Shown one piece after another: positions 45,951 through 58,717 of a DNA stretch of 64,000 nt. The DNA is from Branchiostoma floridae. Its lineage: Eukaryota; Chordata; Leptocardii; Amphioxiformes; Branchiostomatidae. A program made the translations under genes and the position numbers. How positions within the stretch are numbered: position 1 is the first letter of the stretch; each line of letters opens with the position of its first letter. The notes below the pieces were generated by a model that saw nothing but the letters and a program-made list of their open reading frames with translations, did no database searches and was not told the DNA's origin. The stretch lies in NCBI RefSeq assembly GCF_000003815.2, contig NC_049990.1, positions 6,656,976-6,720,975 of the forward strand, read 5' to 3'.

Positions 45951-47474
45951 TCAACAATTGATCGCCATTCTCCATAAACGAACGACAGCCGCAATCGGGC
46001 CCGGGGGACTCCCAATTGCAACTAGTAATGACCAATTATGTTTCCAAGCAATTTCCAAAGGCCTTGCGTAAGGGATAGTGTGAAAATGGCACCTCGGGGC
46101 TCTGCCAGGAAATAGTGAATACGTTTGAAAGGTTTGCTCGGCAGGGTAGCAATTTGCCATGAAGATGTTTCTAGACGCAGGAGTACTAGCGGCGGGGTGA
46201 TAAAGGGTTTAATATGTGTAGGTGATATCATGCTATTATATTTCAAAAGGCTGTCGTAAAAGGTATACTTTAGCAGATCCATATATAGAATAGATAAATG
46301 CGAACTGTTAAGAGAAAAATCTATGAAAACCTTAAAAGCTTGGTCGACACACATTCCAATCATTTTTCAAAACATATAACAAGCAGTTGTCCATTATCTA
46401 TCAAGACGATGATATAGAGCGCTGAAAATTGAGATCTTTTTAAAACACATGGAGATCTTTTCATCACATCCGGAGATTGAAGAGTAACTTCGATTTCTTA
46501 CATCAGAGAAATATTGTTTAGAGTTTTTGTAATTTCTGGACAAAATGTAAAACGTGAAAGTACATTTGTGTTACTAAACAAATAAACAAAGCGTAAAAAA
46601 TCTTCTTTTTTTTTTATCGGTGAAATTCGTTGGCCGTTCTGCCAAATCGCCTGGCCATTGACATACAGTCAAAAGTCAGGTACTAGAAACCACCACTGCA
46701 TAAGGACCACCCGTTCAGTGATATCCAAGTATAGCAAACCTGCATTAAAGGCCAACTCTGCGTAAATACCATGTGACCATTGTGACCACTTTTGATGGTG
46801 CCTTAGATAATTTTTCCCATTAACACAAGCATGTACCTATCAAACATGTATCTATCAATCAATCAATAAATGAATAAATAAATGTAGGATCACGTCTTGG
46901 TCACCTGTATACGGTAAAAAAAATTCTTTAAGTCATTTTATTGGTCACGATAGACAGGTTTGACTGTGCATCAGAAAGTATCGGACTTTAAGATTGCTTA
47001 AATAGGTACAGCGTCCTGATAGTAATGTTGTCTTGTTGACAAATCTAACAAACCATTTGTTGTTCTATACCTGTCCAAAGAATGTTATCTTCTTACAAAC
47101 AAAACCAGCAAACAATACAGACACTTACTTCCAACGACTTTCTTATTGACAAATATGACCATGCGAGCTAATCGTTCTGCCGCACTACAATTGTGTTGAA
47201 AGTAAACTGTACGAGATTCTTGTTCAAACACTTTTTGTGAGCTGTGCAAACGGAAAAGCGCTTATTCATTAGATTGTGTGGAAAGTCTATATGCGATATA
47301 GAGTGAAGTGTGTGGGCGCAACAGCCGTCACAAATTCCACGTGGTTATCGTTGGGCTATTAATGTGTTATTTTTAAGTCACGATTCTGGAAGGTGCTTCC
47401 TGTCGAGGGTCGAAATAAACTCATTTCCTTCTATTTTTATCTTCATGAAAAATGTAGATATAGTTTTGGGTGTG
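45951..47474. other. AT-rich intergenic DNA
   Basis: No gene or repeat recognised beyond simple A/T-rich runs. Confidence 0.45.
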
Positions 47475-47696
47475 TAACGCTAGTGCATTTTTATCCGCGG
47501 GGGTAACCTATATCCATTGTATTAAAAAAACAGCGGCCTAGGTATATCAAGTCAACGGATGGTGGTTTCAAGCTGCAAAACGTTTAAATTGCAATTGAAA
47601 ATCATCGTCCGTCGACTTGACATCCCTAAATGACATGTTTTAAAAAAACGGATATACACTGTAGCTTACCTAGCGAATTAAGGTGAACGAGCGTTA
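47475..47696. mobile_element. MITE of the TAACGCTAG family
   Basis: Begins TAACGCTAGTGCATTTTTAT followed by CCGCGGGGGTAACC, ends AGGTGAACGAGCGTTA. Internal blocks (GGATGGTGGTTTCAAGCTGC, ATCGTCCGTCGACTTGACAT) match the copies at 40094 and 10193. Confidence 0.78.
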
Positions 47697-48162
47697 TGTC
47701 TGTTTGTCTGTCTGTGTTTCGGAATTTTGTAGTCAGCATAACTCAAAAACGTCTGGATGGATTACGATGATATTTGTAATGTGGTTAGGTGTTGAGAAAA
47801 CAATGGTCAAGGTCAATTTTGGGCCTCCTGGTATGTGACCTTGGTACTGCAGCAAAAATTTTGTATCTATTGACCTGTATGTGCCTGGGTCTTGATTTTT
47901 TATGGCACTATAGTTTCTACCTCCGTGTACACAGTGTTCTTTACAATGTGACTGCGTATGTCTGTATTTAATTAATCATTCATTTCCTCTCAGAGGCAAA
48001 GGTCAGAGTTGCTGGGGTGATAGGAAATTGAGTTCAAAGTTGATGAAATCAGTCATTTATCAGACTTGCCTAACAGCTGACGGATATACCGGATCATGGG
48101 GTCAATGGAAGATGCTACTAATTCTCGGGCAGGTATTGGTTATTTGTATGTTTGTTTGTGTT

Positions 48163-49012
48163 TATCATCATTAGGCCATGTTGATTTGATTATATGGATG
48201 ACATCCTCCGGGAACTCCAAAACTGATGCGAGCGAGCGAATAAAAAAAAAAGTTTGGCCAAAAAAAAAAGTTGCCTTCAGTATGAAATCAAAGTGGCCAG
48301 GAAGGTTGAACATAGGACTAAACACACATAGTATGGTATACCAATAGTTAGGTGTAGGGACCAGTACATCATACGGGTGCAAAACATTTTTTTCTTCTTG
48401 GACCAATCCAAAAAAAACAGAGGAACAGGTTTCGCCAATTACAAAATGGACACAATATGTCGGCAGTCATTTGGGGTCTAACCTGGGGGCCAAGAAGACA
48501 ACAAGAGCGAAGTCAAGTAGAGTTTATAGTCAATTGCACCAAGGTACAGAGACAGTTAGCCTTTATTACATGGAGATGGGATTTTAAAATGCAGTGGGAG
48601 TCCACTAATCCACCAAACAGATTCCTTTGTAGCAACATTGACCCATTACCATTGTTTTCAGTAGTGCCAGTTCTCAAGTTTCCACAGACAATCAGGTCCA
48701 GGTTCATGTCCAGACCTGGAAATGATCCTCTGGACCTGAAGTTTCTGTACTGGTACCTCCCCCAACCAACAATAGATTTTTTTCTGTCCTTTCACATCTT
48801 ATTCTTTGACTTTAGATTCATCTTGGCATTCTATGGCATTAGTTATCTGTTTTCTGATACTTTTTTTTCAATCTTCGGAATATTTGTGCTCATTTTACAG
48901 CTGCTTTGCATAATTTATTGTGTGGTCGAAAACTTTTTTTTTTTTGGAAATGGCCGAAAATTGGTGCGAGCGCGGATGTCATCCATATAATCAAATCAAC
49001 GTGGCCTTAGTG
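48163..49012. mobile_element. GGCCATGTTGATTTGATTATA-family TIR element with nested insertion
   Basis: Left end TTAGGCCATGTTGATTTGAT, continuing TATATGGATGACATCC, and right end GGATGTCATCCATATAATCA with AATCAACGTGGCCTTA are inverted. The shorter copy at 57233-57625 shows that about 430 bp (48348 to about 48770) is an insertion: it starts GTAGGGACCAGTACA, ends TGTACTGGTACC, and sits between CCAATAG and ACAATAG. A 177-residue frame crossing both parts is a mosaic of noncoding sequence. Confidence 0.78.
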
Positions 49013-49574
49013 AACTACAATTATGCAAGACATACGAGAAACCCATATCCAACCGGTCGTCAACTGCATTTCAGCCAGGCTAATACAGAGAATTCGCGAG
49101 CGCCACCTTTACGGTTTGGTCCGAATTACAGCAGCAAAGTATAAAGGTTGTCCACTAGCCTTTTTGAGGATACAGGTGCAGAGGGTTGTCCGTTGTGTCA
49201 TGATATTGGAAAGCGTAGCCCATCCCTCTCCTTCCACTGCCTTTTAAACCCCCAACCAAAGTCAGGTACACATTTTTACGCCTGGGTGGAGTGAGGAAAG
49301 TCGTTTTGTCAGAGAATTTGAACTCACCCGAGCAACTGTGACCTTTGCCTGAACTGTGTCCGGATGAACACCTTGCGACTGTCTAACTTGGCATTGCCAT
49401 TGTAAAATGGTACTAATTTTTCCATGAGTGTTCAATGTCCAGTCCATGGTCTAACTATTGTACATGACGCTAATACTGTTGTACAGTCGTATGTAAAAGG
49501 TCTAATTTCATGCTATATATTGCCGTCCTGCATATGTGGACGGGCGTGGCTGTTGATGGATTGACGCTCTCTTT

Positions 49575-50010
49575 GTAGTGCGCGTAGTCCAGCGGTTAGT
49601 GACCCCTGTCTCTGGACCAAGAAGTCCAGAGTTCGAACCACTGTATGTTGTCGCTCACACGACATGCTAATGGAAATGTACTGGAAAGGCTTGAGGTCCT
49701 TAGGTATCTTTGCGGTTAATGACCTCTGCATCTGGACCAAGAAGTCACCAGGTCGAATCGATATCACGATCGGCGCCCATCCGACTGATTGAAATGTACT
49801 GGGGAAAGGCTTGAGGTCCTTAGGAAGAGGCATCATCTTTTTGAAGTGCGTGTACTCCAGCGGTTAATGACCCCTGCCGCTGGACCAAGAAGTCGAAAGT
49901 TCGAACAACGGTTGTCACTCGACAACAACATGCTACTGGAAATCATATATCTAAGCATGTGAAAATGTACTGGAAAGGCTTGAGGTCTTTGGGAAGAGGC
50001 ACCAAGCCGC
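49575..50010 (+). repeat. Three tandem tRNA-derived SINE units
   Basis: Three units (about 49575-49714, 49715-49831, 49832-50010) each have GGTTAGTGACCCCTG-like and CTGGACCAAGAAGTC blocks, a B box-like GTTCGAAC and the common end TGTACTGGAAAGGCTTGAGG. Units 1 and 3 keep an A box (GTAGTCCAGCGGTTAGTG; GTACTCCAGCGGTTAATG). Unit 2 lacks its 5' end. Confidence 0.75.
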
Positions 50011-50461
50011 GGTCCACTTTTCGTTACATTTAGCTTGTCTAAGAGCTGTGGGATTTGCCCGGTACAATGAACCTGTAAATTTGGTACACATCGTCTGTTT
50101 TCTCTGTCACGACTATAGGAACTACTCTACAAGCAGAGGTTAGGCTCCGGCTGTTTTTGCCGTTTGTTTAGGCGTTTTTATCGGGCTTTCTATTTTGTAC
50201 TGTTTTCTAGATTTCTCCCGGCCTAACCTCTGCCAGCACATGGAACTATCAATGCCCCGTAAACCTAATCACTTTAACACATTATAGACAAGTCAATGAT
50301 TCCCGGAGAGGGGCACTGTCACCTTCATCAAATGGAGTCAACTTGGTTTGCTCCGACCCGGGGTCAGTGCCCAAAGGTCAGTGACCTTAGGCCGGAAGAC
50401 ATCAAGAAAACAGTACAAAATAAATAGCTAGCAAAAAACGTCTAAAAAACGTTAAAAAAAA

Positions 50462-50880
50462 CAGCCGGAGCCTAACCTCTGCTTGGAGAGTAGCTGAATT
50501 TACGTCCCAAAAGCCGGAGCCTAACCTCTGCTTTGAGAGTAGGGGAATTTACGTCCAAAACAGCCGGAGCCTAACCTCTGCTTGGAGAGTAGGGGAATTT
50601 ACGTCCAAAACAGCCGGAGCCTAACCTCTGCTTGGAGAGTAGGGGAATTTACGTCCCAAAAAGCCGGAGCCTAACCTCTGCTCGGAGAGTAGGGGAACTT
50701 ACGTCCAAAACAGCGGGAGCCTAACCTCTGCTTGGAGCCTAACCTCTGCTTGGAGAGTAGGGGAATTTACGTCCAAAACAGCCGGAGCCTAACCTCTGCT
50801 TGGAGAGTAGGGGAATTAACGTCCAAAAAAGCCAGATCCTAACCTCTGCTTGGAGAGTAGGGGAATTTGCCCGGTACGGA
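50462..50880 (+). repeat. Minisatellite, 50-bp unit in eight copies
   Basis: Unit start GCCGGAGCCTAACCTCTGCT, then TGGAGAGTAGGGGAATTTAC and GTCCAAAACA. The copies are nearly identical. The sixth has an extra internal duplication of AGCCTAACCTCTGCTTGG. About 330 bp upstream (50132-50158) the unit occurs once in inverted orientation (AAGCAGAGGTTAGGCTCCGG), so the array flanks a foldback arrangement. Confidence 0.92.
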
Positions 50881-51584
50881 AGAAGCCGTTTAATTGCACA
50901 CCCGATTTGCCAGCGTATTTCGTACAATTATCCGGCTGGTGCAACAAATTAAAGCGAAGTTATCCAGCTGCACCGCACCACCACAGGATTTTGAGATTTC
51001 GTACAATTAACAGAAGTGTGTGGTTATCCGTTGTGCAATTAACTGGTTTCTTCTGTAAAATGAATCTGTAAATACGGTACATATCGACTGATTTCTCTGT
51101 CAGTACTATTACATAGAAACATGATCAGTTCAGCGACTTATACTGGTTTGAGCACGATTTCAGTGTCTGTAAAGCCAGACAAGAGCCCTTTAAAGGAGAC
51201 CTAATGACGGTGGAGACGCAGGTTTGTGATGCACTAATTGATGATCAGTCCAACGATGGGTGAGACATAAAATAACACATTCCTCTGATGTCTCGCGCGC
51301 TGAGCAGTCTAGTGGTGGTGTGGACCAGCCATGTGAATTGTGTTTGACTACGACTGACACTGTGATGTTCAAGGATCAGGCGGTACCATGTGTACACGCC
51401 GTTTTCTGGTGGTTGGCGCCAGATGCCACACAGCGTCAAGGAATTCGGTCTACATGCTAGTGCAGTTCAAGGCTCAGGGATGTAGCCCCGGCCGGGCTCC
51501 GAAGCCACAAGTTTGTCCCGCGGCCCGGTAGACTGCCGGATACCGATGTCCCCCACGAGTGGGTTACGGCGTCTATTTCTTACC

Positions 51585-52697
51585 GGTGTGACAGCGATCT
51601 CGCCCCCCCGTGATCTCGCCCCCCCCGGGGGCGAAATCACTAGCGATCTCGCCCTCCCCGGCTAGTGATCTCGCCCCCCTACCTCGCCCCCCTTTAGCGA
51701 TTTCGCCCCCCCCCCCAAAAAACGGGTTTACATGACATTTTAGAAGTTGATTGGTATAAATCACAAAATGCAGTTTCAGAATGATATAAGTACACGAGTT
51801 TGATACATAACTCCATTCATAGTGTCAATATTAACGTAATTACATGGTAATAAGATAGTTGAACTTGTTTCAGACAAGGAGGGTTGGGTCCCTTGTATTC
51901 CCATTATTGCATATACCTGAGTCTTGACATAAGATGTATTTCATTGTATTCACCTGTCCTCAAGCAACCTATATATCTCCAATATGAAGTCTCTACCATG
52001 AAGTGACCACAAAATAACTATGTAATGTCTTTATTAATTATGCAAATATTAGGTATTAATTAGAATAACGCACATTTTGGTATATGCACCTGGCCAAGGG
52101 ATATCTTCACCTCCAACATGACTGTTTTTTCTAGTATTTAGGAACTGATGCATTTACCCGTGTTTAAGACTGGTACTTTACCAGTGTTTGTGTAGCATTT
52201 AGCAACAGCTATATCAACTTGCGCGTAGATAGTGTTTATAATGAGAAACTATTATTCACGTGTTTTTTTGTTAGTGCTTTGGAAATGTTTCCAGCACAAG
52301 AAAGAAAACACTGTGACAAATTGAAAACATATAGCTGACGTATTCCGTACCATAGACGGTGTTGATTTATACGTTCGCAGTAGCACTGTTTTTATGCCAC
52401 CTCAGCTGCAAAAATTGTCTTTTTCATTTCAATGTTATGTTTGCACCGAACAATATAGTATCGACTTTCGAGGTATGACATCTTACGGTACGGTAATAAG
52501 GTGCCATATAGGTACCAGGTAACACACCATATACATTACTCCCCAGGTGCAGTATAGTGCCAGGTAGCGCACCTGTAATATGTAGTAACCAGCTGCTTTG
52601 GGGGGGGGGGCGAAAACGCTAAAGGGGGGCGAAAACGCTAGTGATCTCGCCCCCCGGGGGGGCGAGATCACAGGGGGGGCGAGATCGCTGTCACACC
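51585..52697. mobile_element. Foldback element with C-rich iterated inverted ends
   Basis: The left end GGTGTGACAGCGATCTCGCC and the right end GGCGAGATCGCTGTCACACC are exact inverted repeats. The arms continue for over 100 bp as iterations of GATCTCGCCCCCC and GATTTCGCCCCCC units, finishing in a C run on the left (about 51707-51717) and a G run on the right (about 52600-52610). The interior (about 880 bp) is AT-rich and noncoding. No target duplication was recognised. Confidence 0.85.
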
Positions 52698-53885
52698 TGA
52701 TCTCGGGTTCATTTGAAGTCCGACTTAAATTCAACCCGGGACCCGGCCGGGTTCGGAAATACTCCGGGATTCGCAAGGTGTCCCACGGGACCATGTAGGG
52801 CTCACGCCCGAAATTGCCCCCAAACAGCCCGTGTACTGCCCAGAAGGGCCTTTTCTCCGATTGGGACCTGAGCAACGTAGTCGTAGTTGCAGTCAAACTC
52901 AATGAAGGTGACGCTTGTTGCTTGTAGCTGGTAGTCGTGCATTGGGAGGCCTGAAAGGGACGCCTTCGTACAAGCAGAAGATTTTGGCCTCCCTTGCACT
53001 GTTATGTTCCTTATATTTCATTGTCATGTATTTATTGTTTTTTCTTTAGTGCGAAACAAATAAACAGTCTATAAAAATGATAAACATTGTGGTTTCGCTA
53101 AGGCTCGGCGCCTTTGCAGCCAAATACAACGGGTCATCCCTACTCCTCTTTATAAGTGTGTTTGGTTCTTCTACTTGCAAAGATTTGACGCCTAAGGCCA
53201 GCACCTGAAGATCCCCCATACACGAAGCCATAGGCCTTACGTCATCATCTGAAATAGCGAATACAACCCCTCAGAATCGTGCCCTGGTGGGGTTCGAACC
53301 TCCGCCTTCTGGAATCATACTAAATTTGAAATTAAAATCACACAGAAACTGTGAGAAACTGTCCAAATAGAATTCAACTTAATTCTCATGTTTCAACACC
53401 TGAAGGACTGAAACATTGTCTCCATCCTGCTGTATGCATTTGCAAACAGAAGTATGGTAAATACCTTTCTATGCCTTAATTTTGCGATGCCAAAAACATT
53501 GGACTACGCCTACAAAAATGCATCATGTATTTGGACCTTTATATTTTCGAAATCATCTATTTGACTTGGAGTAACCTGAGGCTAATTTAAGGACGCGCCA
53601 TAATTTGCACCCTCCAGGCGTCCAGAAAAATGTTGCCGTTTTCTGCTAATGAATTATCGACATATCTTCAGCCAGAGAGGTCAATGTGAATGTCAACTGT
53701 TAAGAACACACGCGGAGTTCTCCATGTACACTAACCTGTGGTCAACTCTGATAAGTAACACTGTTGATAACACTTGTTCAGTAATTGTCCTAAACCCCAC
53801 TGGGTTCGAATACCTAGCTGGTCCCATTGGGGAAAGATACTCTATGTACAGTTATTTCCCCACTTGTCGGGCAGATGAAATCTTT

Positions 53886-54118
53886 ATACCCCTGTCACAT
53901 TATCCACGATCTTTTGGCGTATCGATGGAAGATCGGCCATATTTAAGGTCGACAGAGGGTTGCGCGTATTTTTCACCTGAAAACCGTCCCTGTCACATAA
54001 AAGCCATATTTTGTACCTTGTACAATTGGTGTGCAATAAAGTTATTATTATAAGCGGGGCTCGGGCGATTGCCGCAGAATAGTCGTCCGATCGATTTTCG
54101 CCAAATGTGACAGGGGTA
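53886..54118. mobile_element. MITE with TACCCCTGTCACATT ends
   Basis: Begins TACCCCTGTCACATTATCCA and ends CCAAATGTGACAGGGGTA, giving a 15-bp terminal inverted repeat over 233 bp. TA at both ends fits a TA target (mariner-like), which is an inference. A 134-residue frame starting upstream runs through it and is not a gene. Confidence 0.75.
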
Positions 54119-54171
54119 TTACGATTAACGATTACGAGTACATGTACCTAGTTTCAGCTAGGGATGTACGT

Positions 54172-54260
54172 ACACTCGGGTGGGACGTGAAACCGTGTTT
54201 GAGGACAGCCATACATTGAGCCCGGTAAAGAACCCGACGAAAAGAGTGGGGTTTTCCCCG
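54172..54260 (+). repeat. SINE 3' fragment
   Basis: CACTCGGGTGGGACGTGAAA with CGGTAAAGAACCCGACG resembles the body of the SINE at 17171 (GGATAGGACGTTAAA, GTTAAAGAACCCGCC). The pol III head is missing. Confidence 0.45.
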
Positions 54261-57161
54261 GCACCGTATGACTGTATCAAACCTCACAATCCAGTCTTAG
54301 GAAGTAATACAAAATTGGTGTGTTATGCCTAGAGGTGGTTTGCCGATTGTGTAAAACAATGACACGAAACAAAACAGTTCTCTGGTAACACATGAACATG
54401 ATTGTACAATGACAACTACAAAGAAATATAGCATCAACTGCAGTAGATGCATTCTTATTTGTGATCAATAGTAAACTGTAATTATATGTGATCAATAGTA
54501 AACTGTAATTATATTATAGGTTTTCTATTGTTGATAAAAATATCTCTTGTGTCGGCGCCAGTGGTATGGCGTAAGAACAAGAAATCAAATCTCTAGGTCC
54601 ATAATTTCTGCACATGTCTGTAAATGTGTGTCATTAGTTTCATTTTCCCCATATATGAGACATACCTAATAGAGCTATACATAGACGTATGAGTACTTTG
54701 ACAAGTGGTTACCGTGAACCATGCCCTATGGTTTGGGTCACTTCTTTTGCCAAAACACATCCAGAGATTTTGATGAATTGCTGGAGGGACAGACCTTCTT
54801 TCATTACACGAAATATGTATGTGTCAACACGATAGACCTTCTTGTCAAATAAATTTTTCATCGGACCCCCAAGATCATGCGGTGTGTTTTCTTCGTGGTG
54901 AAGTTACGTGAAGACTTCTTCTGCCAGTCACCAGAAGACAGATTCCGGCGCCATGACCTACTGACACGCTCTTCAGAAGTAGCCGGAGGTATGTTCTATC
55001 TATTTGTCGACGAAACCCCAGAAAGAAACTCGGCATTTGGGTCGCATTGACCACGCAGTGCCTTGTGGGATATAAATCTGCGGGCCCCTTTGGTGAGGAG
55101 ACCCATTTTAAGTGAAAGTATGCCCAACAATTCACCCCTGCATCGCTGCAATGCTGATTTGAGTAAACAGTTGATATATTAAAGGGGAGCAGACATTCGT
55201 CAACAGAACAGTTCGCTACTGCTCTGCATCCAGGCTGCTAGGACAGCGTGACTGACCGTATATCAGATCCCAGGGGAGGAATAGACGAGAAGACGAGCAC
55301 AAGACGACCGTCCCACCCTCTTTTGATTTCACCTGATATTCAGAAGGTACAAGAGTATGTATCATCTTCAGTATCCTCTGATCCGCTGATACTTCTTATC
55401 GCATTCACATCGCGCGGTCGCATACGACGTAGGCCGTCGTAAGATTTTGATGTAGTAGAATTTTCAATCAGGCCGTGACAGAACTAACCACCGACATGGA
55501 TCCAAAACAGCATTTTGTGTACCAAGACAGTTAAACTTTGCAGGAGACGCGTGCATTTTTTTACCTCCAAAATGCCCGAAGTTAGCGATCGTACGACGAT
55601 CGCACGGCCTATGTGACCACCCCCTTATGGCGCTGACAGACAGTGACAGACAGAATTCCCAGATCCGATGATAAGATCTTCAAACTTCGCTCCTTCATGA
55701 TCAAAATATCCAAACTTGTTGACTAGCCACTCATCATACTAGTCCCAGAATGTTTAGCATTTTGATCCTTGTCCCTGTTGTCTTCATTATACTGTTTACA
55801 AACTCCCCATCTATAAGACGAATGTCATGGCTTTGCAGTTATAGACTAGACGTCTCTCTATAGCCTAGATAGGCATTATCTTTTCAATGATCAGACCTTC
55901 CTTTGGGGAGATCGTTGAGCCTTCAGGCCCGTGTATTAGAAAGACTTAAGGTAGGTTCACATGTGCGTATATATTTAAGTCCATAAGAGGTCCGTGTGTT
56001 AGCCTCTACCAGGCTCCACAGGTCGCTGAAAAATAATAGACATTGGACATAACACAGCATTTTCCCTATAGGTTTTAGGCGTCAAACCTCTGTTCGATAA
56101 ATGCAGCAACACGCTTATCGGGAAGTGTAGAGAAGACGCAATGGGCTAAAACCACGCCCTCTCTCCCATCACTTGATCACCAATGACCAATCTTTCATCA
56201 TCCAAATATATCTGCAGACGGTTTGTATGCATATTGATAGATGAGTAATTCAAGGCGTTTGGATATAGAGCAAAGATGGGTATCTCCTAGCCTTCTACAG
56301 TCGTCTTGCGATAATGAAATGCAGCCAAATATTTAGTGTTGTTTGTTTCGGAGGTCTTGGTTTGTTTACATTTGCCAAATCTAAAGACAGGGGTATAAGT
56401 ACGGAATATGTCAAAGATGAACCCCATTCTACTAGCTACAGACGGTTCATTGCTGCGACGTTAACTGGATTTTTGCAACCCTAGACTTCATAACTAAAAC
56501 ACCATGCAAAATGTAAAGGTATAACTTAAAAGACAACAAAACACACGTGCACATTAAGATTTATTTCCACATTTGAAATTCTTTGAGTGCTCTGTCAAAG
56601 TTAAGGTGGCTACGTGGTCACCGCCCAAGTGAAATGGGACCAAAACTGGCCACGCCATGCTTAATATGATGACAACGCGCTCAAGAGCCTATAAATCTTC
56701 GTTATCTTAAGGAAAGGCCAAGACCCCTTCTAAATCGGTAGGATATGATAAATAGCGTCTCTTCAAAACGTCTTCACCAACAGGATTAGGTACAAGGCGA
56801 CGATATATGTTCTTTAAGTGGGAGTCCAGATCAACAGTACCAGAAGCATGCCTGACACAATGTTTTGGACGAGTAGTTTTGTTTTTTGTTCAAGTGCTGG
56901 GACAGTTATAGACAGCTAGTGGTGACGCACTTAGGTAAACGTAGTTGAATTAACGCCAATACGTAACATATACATGTATGTATAAAAAAGAAATATTAAC
57001 AAAATATAATCTTTACTGTACCAAAATATGACAAAGTTGATAAATATGCAAGGAATATATAAAGCAATGTTACAATATGAAAACTTTTGACGCATCGTTG
57101 TCACTACAAATAGAAATCAACAAGAAACCACAGCTGGGCATATTGTGTAATTATTACGGCT
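54261..57161. other. Gene-poor DNA
   Basis: No exon recognised. A half copy of the GGTTCACACGTGCGT MITE lies at about 55948-56075 (GGTTCACATGTGCGTATATA, GTCCGTGTGTTAGCCTCTAC). An imperfect inverted pair with GGCCGTCGTAAG and CGTACGACGATCGCACGGCC lies at about 55420-55620. Confidence 0.45.
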
Positions 57162-57232
57162 AGAGGGTGTACTTGCAATAGCTGAAGGGTCAATGACCCC
57201 CAGGCCTTCCAAACGTTCTTCTTGCCCTGCAG

Positions 57233-57625
57233 GTAGGCCATGTTGATTTGATTGTATGGATGGCATCCTCTGGGAACCCAAAAACTGATGCGAGCGCGCG
57301 AATGAAAAAATGACCATAAAAAGTTGCCTTCATTATCAAATCTAAGTGTTGAACAAATGACTGAACATACAGAATATAGTATATCGAACAATAGATTCTT
57401 CATTATGTTCTTTCACATCTTCTTTGACCTTGAAATGACATTAATATGTGTTTTCCGATGTTTCGATTTTTGCAACACAGGCATAAATTTGCTCATTTTG
57501 CGGCTGCTTTGAACGATTTACAGTATGCCTACAAAGTTTTTTTTATTCTATTTTTATTTTTGGAAACGGCTGAAAATCTATGCGCGCACGGATGTTATCT
57601 ATTTAATCACATCAACTGAAATATT
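57233..57625. mobile_element. GGCCATGTTGATTTGAT-family TIR element, short copy
   Basis: Left end TAGGCCATGTTGATTTGATT with TATGGATGGCATCC, right end GGATGTTATCTATTTAATCA. This uninterrupted copy is the reference for the nested insertion at 48163. Half copies are seen at about 348-560 (right half), 59640-59735 (left half) and 61008-61260 (left side). Confidence 0.72.
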
Positions 57626-57762
57626 GCCTACTGTGTCTAGTTATTATGTAATGTGATTTTACTCCATGCTGTAAGATCAACGGTGTTCAGATTGCACTGT
57701 AACTCTGCGATGTTGATTTGAGGAAAGAAAGAAAGAAAGAAAGATAAAGAGTTTACGTGAAA

Positions 57763-57815
57763 TAGCTGAAAGGTCAATGACCTCGGGCCTTCCAAGCGTC
57801 CTTTTGCCCAGCAGT
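57763..57815 (+). repeat. Dispersed repeat block, second copy near 57165-57232
   Basis: AATAGCTGAAAGGTCAATGA followed by GGCCTTCCAAGCGTCCTTTTGCCC closely matches 57176-57232. The adjacent GGGTCACCCTACTCTTCTGC (about 57974) resembles GGGTCATCCCTACTCCTC at 53131. These are parts of an interspersed repeat whose type I cannot name. Confidence 0.55.
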
Positions 57816-58585
57816 GAACGATGATGGACAGGTCTTAAGTTATCCCCGGCCAGATTGTTTGGTTCCTTAGCTGTGACATTACGAAGACGCTGTGCATACT
57901 TGTGCGCCAGTGGCTGCCAAACGGGGCGATATATAAGCTGGACGCAGTAGGCGCTGTTTGGACAAGTACACCGGGTCACCCTACTCTTCTGCATAAGTGT
58001 TTTTGGGCTCAACAATTGGGTAGAAAAAATAGGATTGAGAGAGCAGTACTAGTGTTGATTAGAGCGTACAGAGGTGTAAAGTTCTCCTCTACCGGTTCTT
58101 GAACCGTCGGGAAAATGTCTGGGGTACCAGTAATGATAAAAAGAATCAGGTAGGTCTTTTAAATTTTTGTTTATTCTTTATATTTCGCTAGGAAATCCCC
58201 ATATCGATCGCCAACGCGTTTTTCAATGGGCCCTGGTGCTACAAGTCAACAATCTATGGAATTAACAGAAAGTTAATAAAATTAAACCAAATTAAAATAA
58301 CATTGTTTGAAAGCGTATTAAAACTGTTGCAATCCTAAAGAGAAATTAGTGAAACTTTGCATATGTAAAATAAGTTAGGAAATGAAGGATAGAGGTGCTT
58401 TACGTGAATATTCATCTGTTAGTAAAAGTCATCCTGGTTGGGACAAGGATAGCAGTGATTCAAACCATATATAGGGCGCCTTGAAGCAGTAGTTGACTTT
58501 GTCGCTTTTGGATAACAATGATGATAGGGAATCCCACAGGGCTGCATCAGAAAAAGAGGGAAGTCTTTTCTTGTACCGCAATTTT

Positions 58586-58647
58586 TAGCATTTGCGGAGA
58601 GGACAGAAGAGACTCGGGAGCTATAATACGACTGGATATGCAGGCTA
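58586..58647. mobile_element. Deleted copy of the TAGCCTGG hairpin MITE
   Basis: ACTCGGGAGCTATAATACGA and CTGGATATGCAGGCTA match the right arm of the element at 28734-28826. The left arm is mostly missing. Confidence 0.55.
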
Positions 58648-58717
58648 TGCAAATTTTACCTCCCCAACTCTAGCCACAAGACCACCTTGCCACCTTACCG
58701 ATGCATTGTTGTCTTTC

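Noticed and set aside
48457-48990. 177-residue frame with hydrophobic C-terminal stretch
   Set aside because: It spans the junction of two nested MITEs and ends in a terminal inverted repeat, so the hydrophobic part is T-rich transposon DNA.
52802-52999. 65-residue minus-strand frame with protein-like look
   Set aside because: No recognisable family; adjoins the C-rich foldback element and has no supporting splice sites.
53649-54053. 134-residue frame
   Set aside because: Its C-terminal half is the MITE at 53886-54118.
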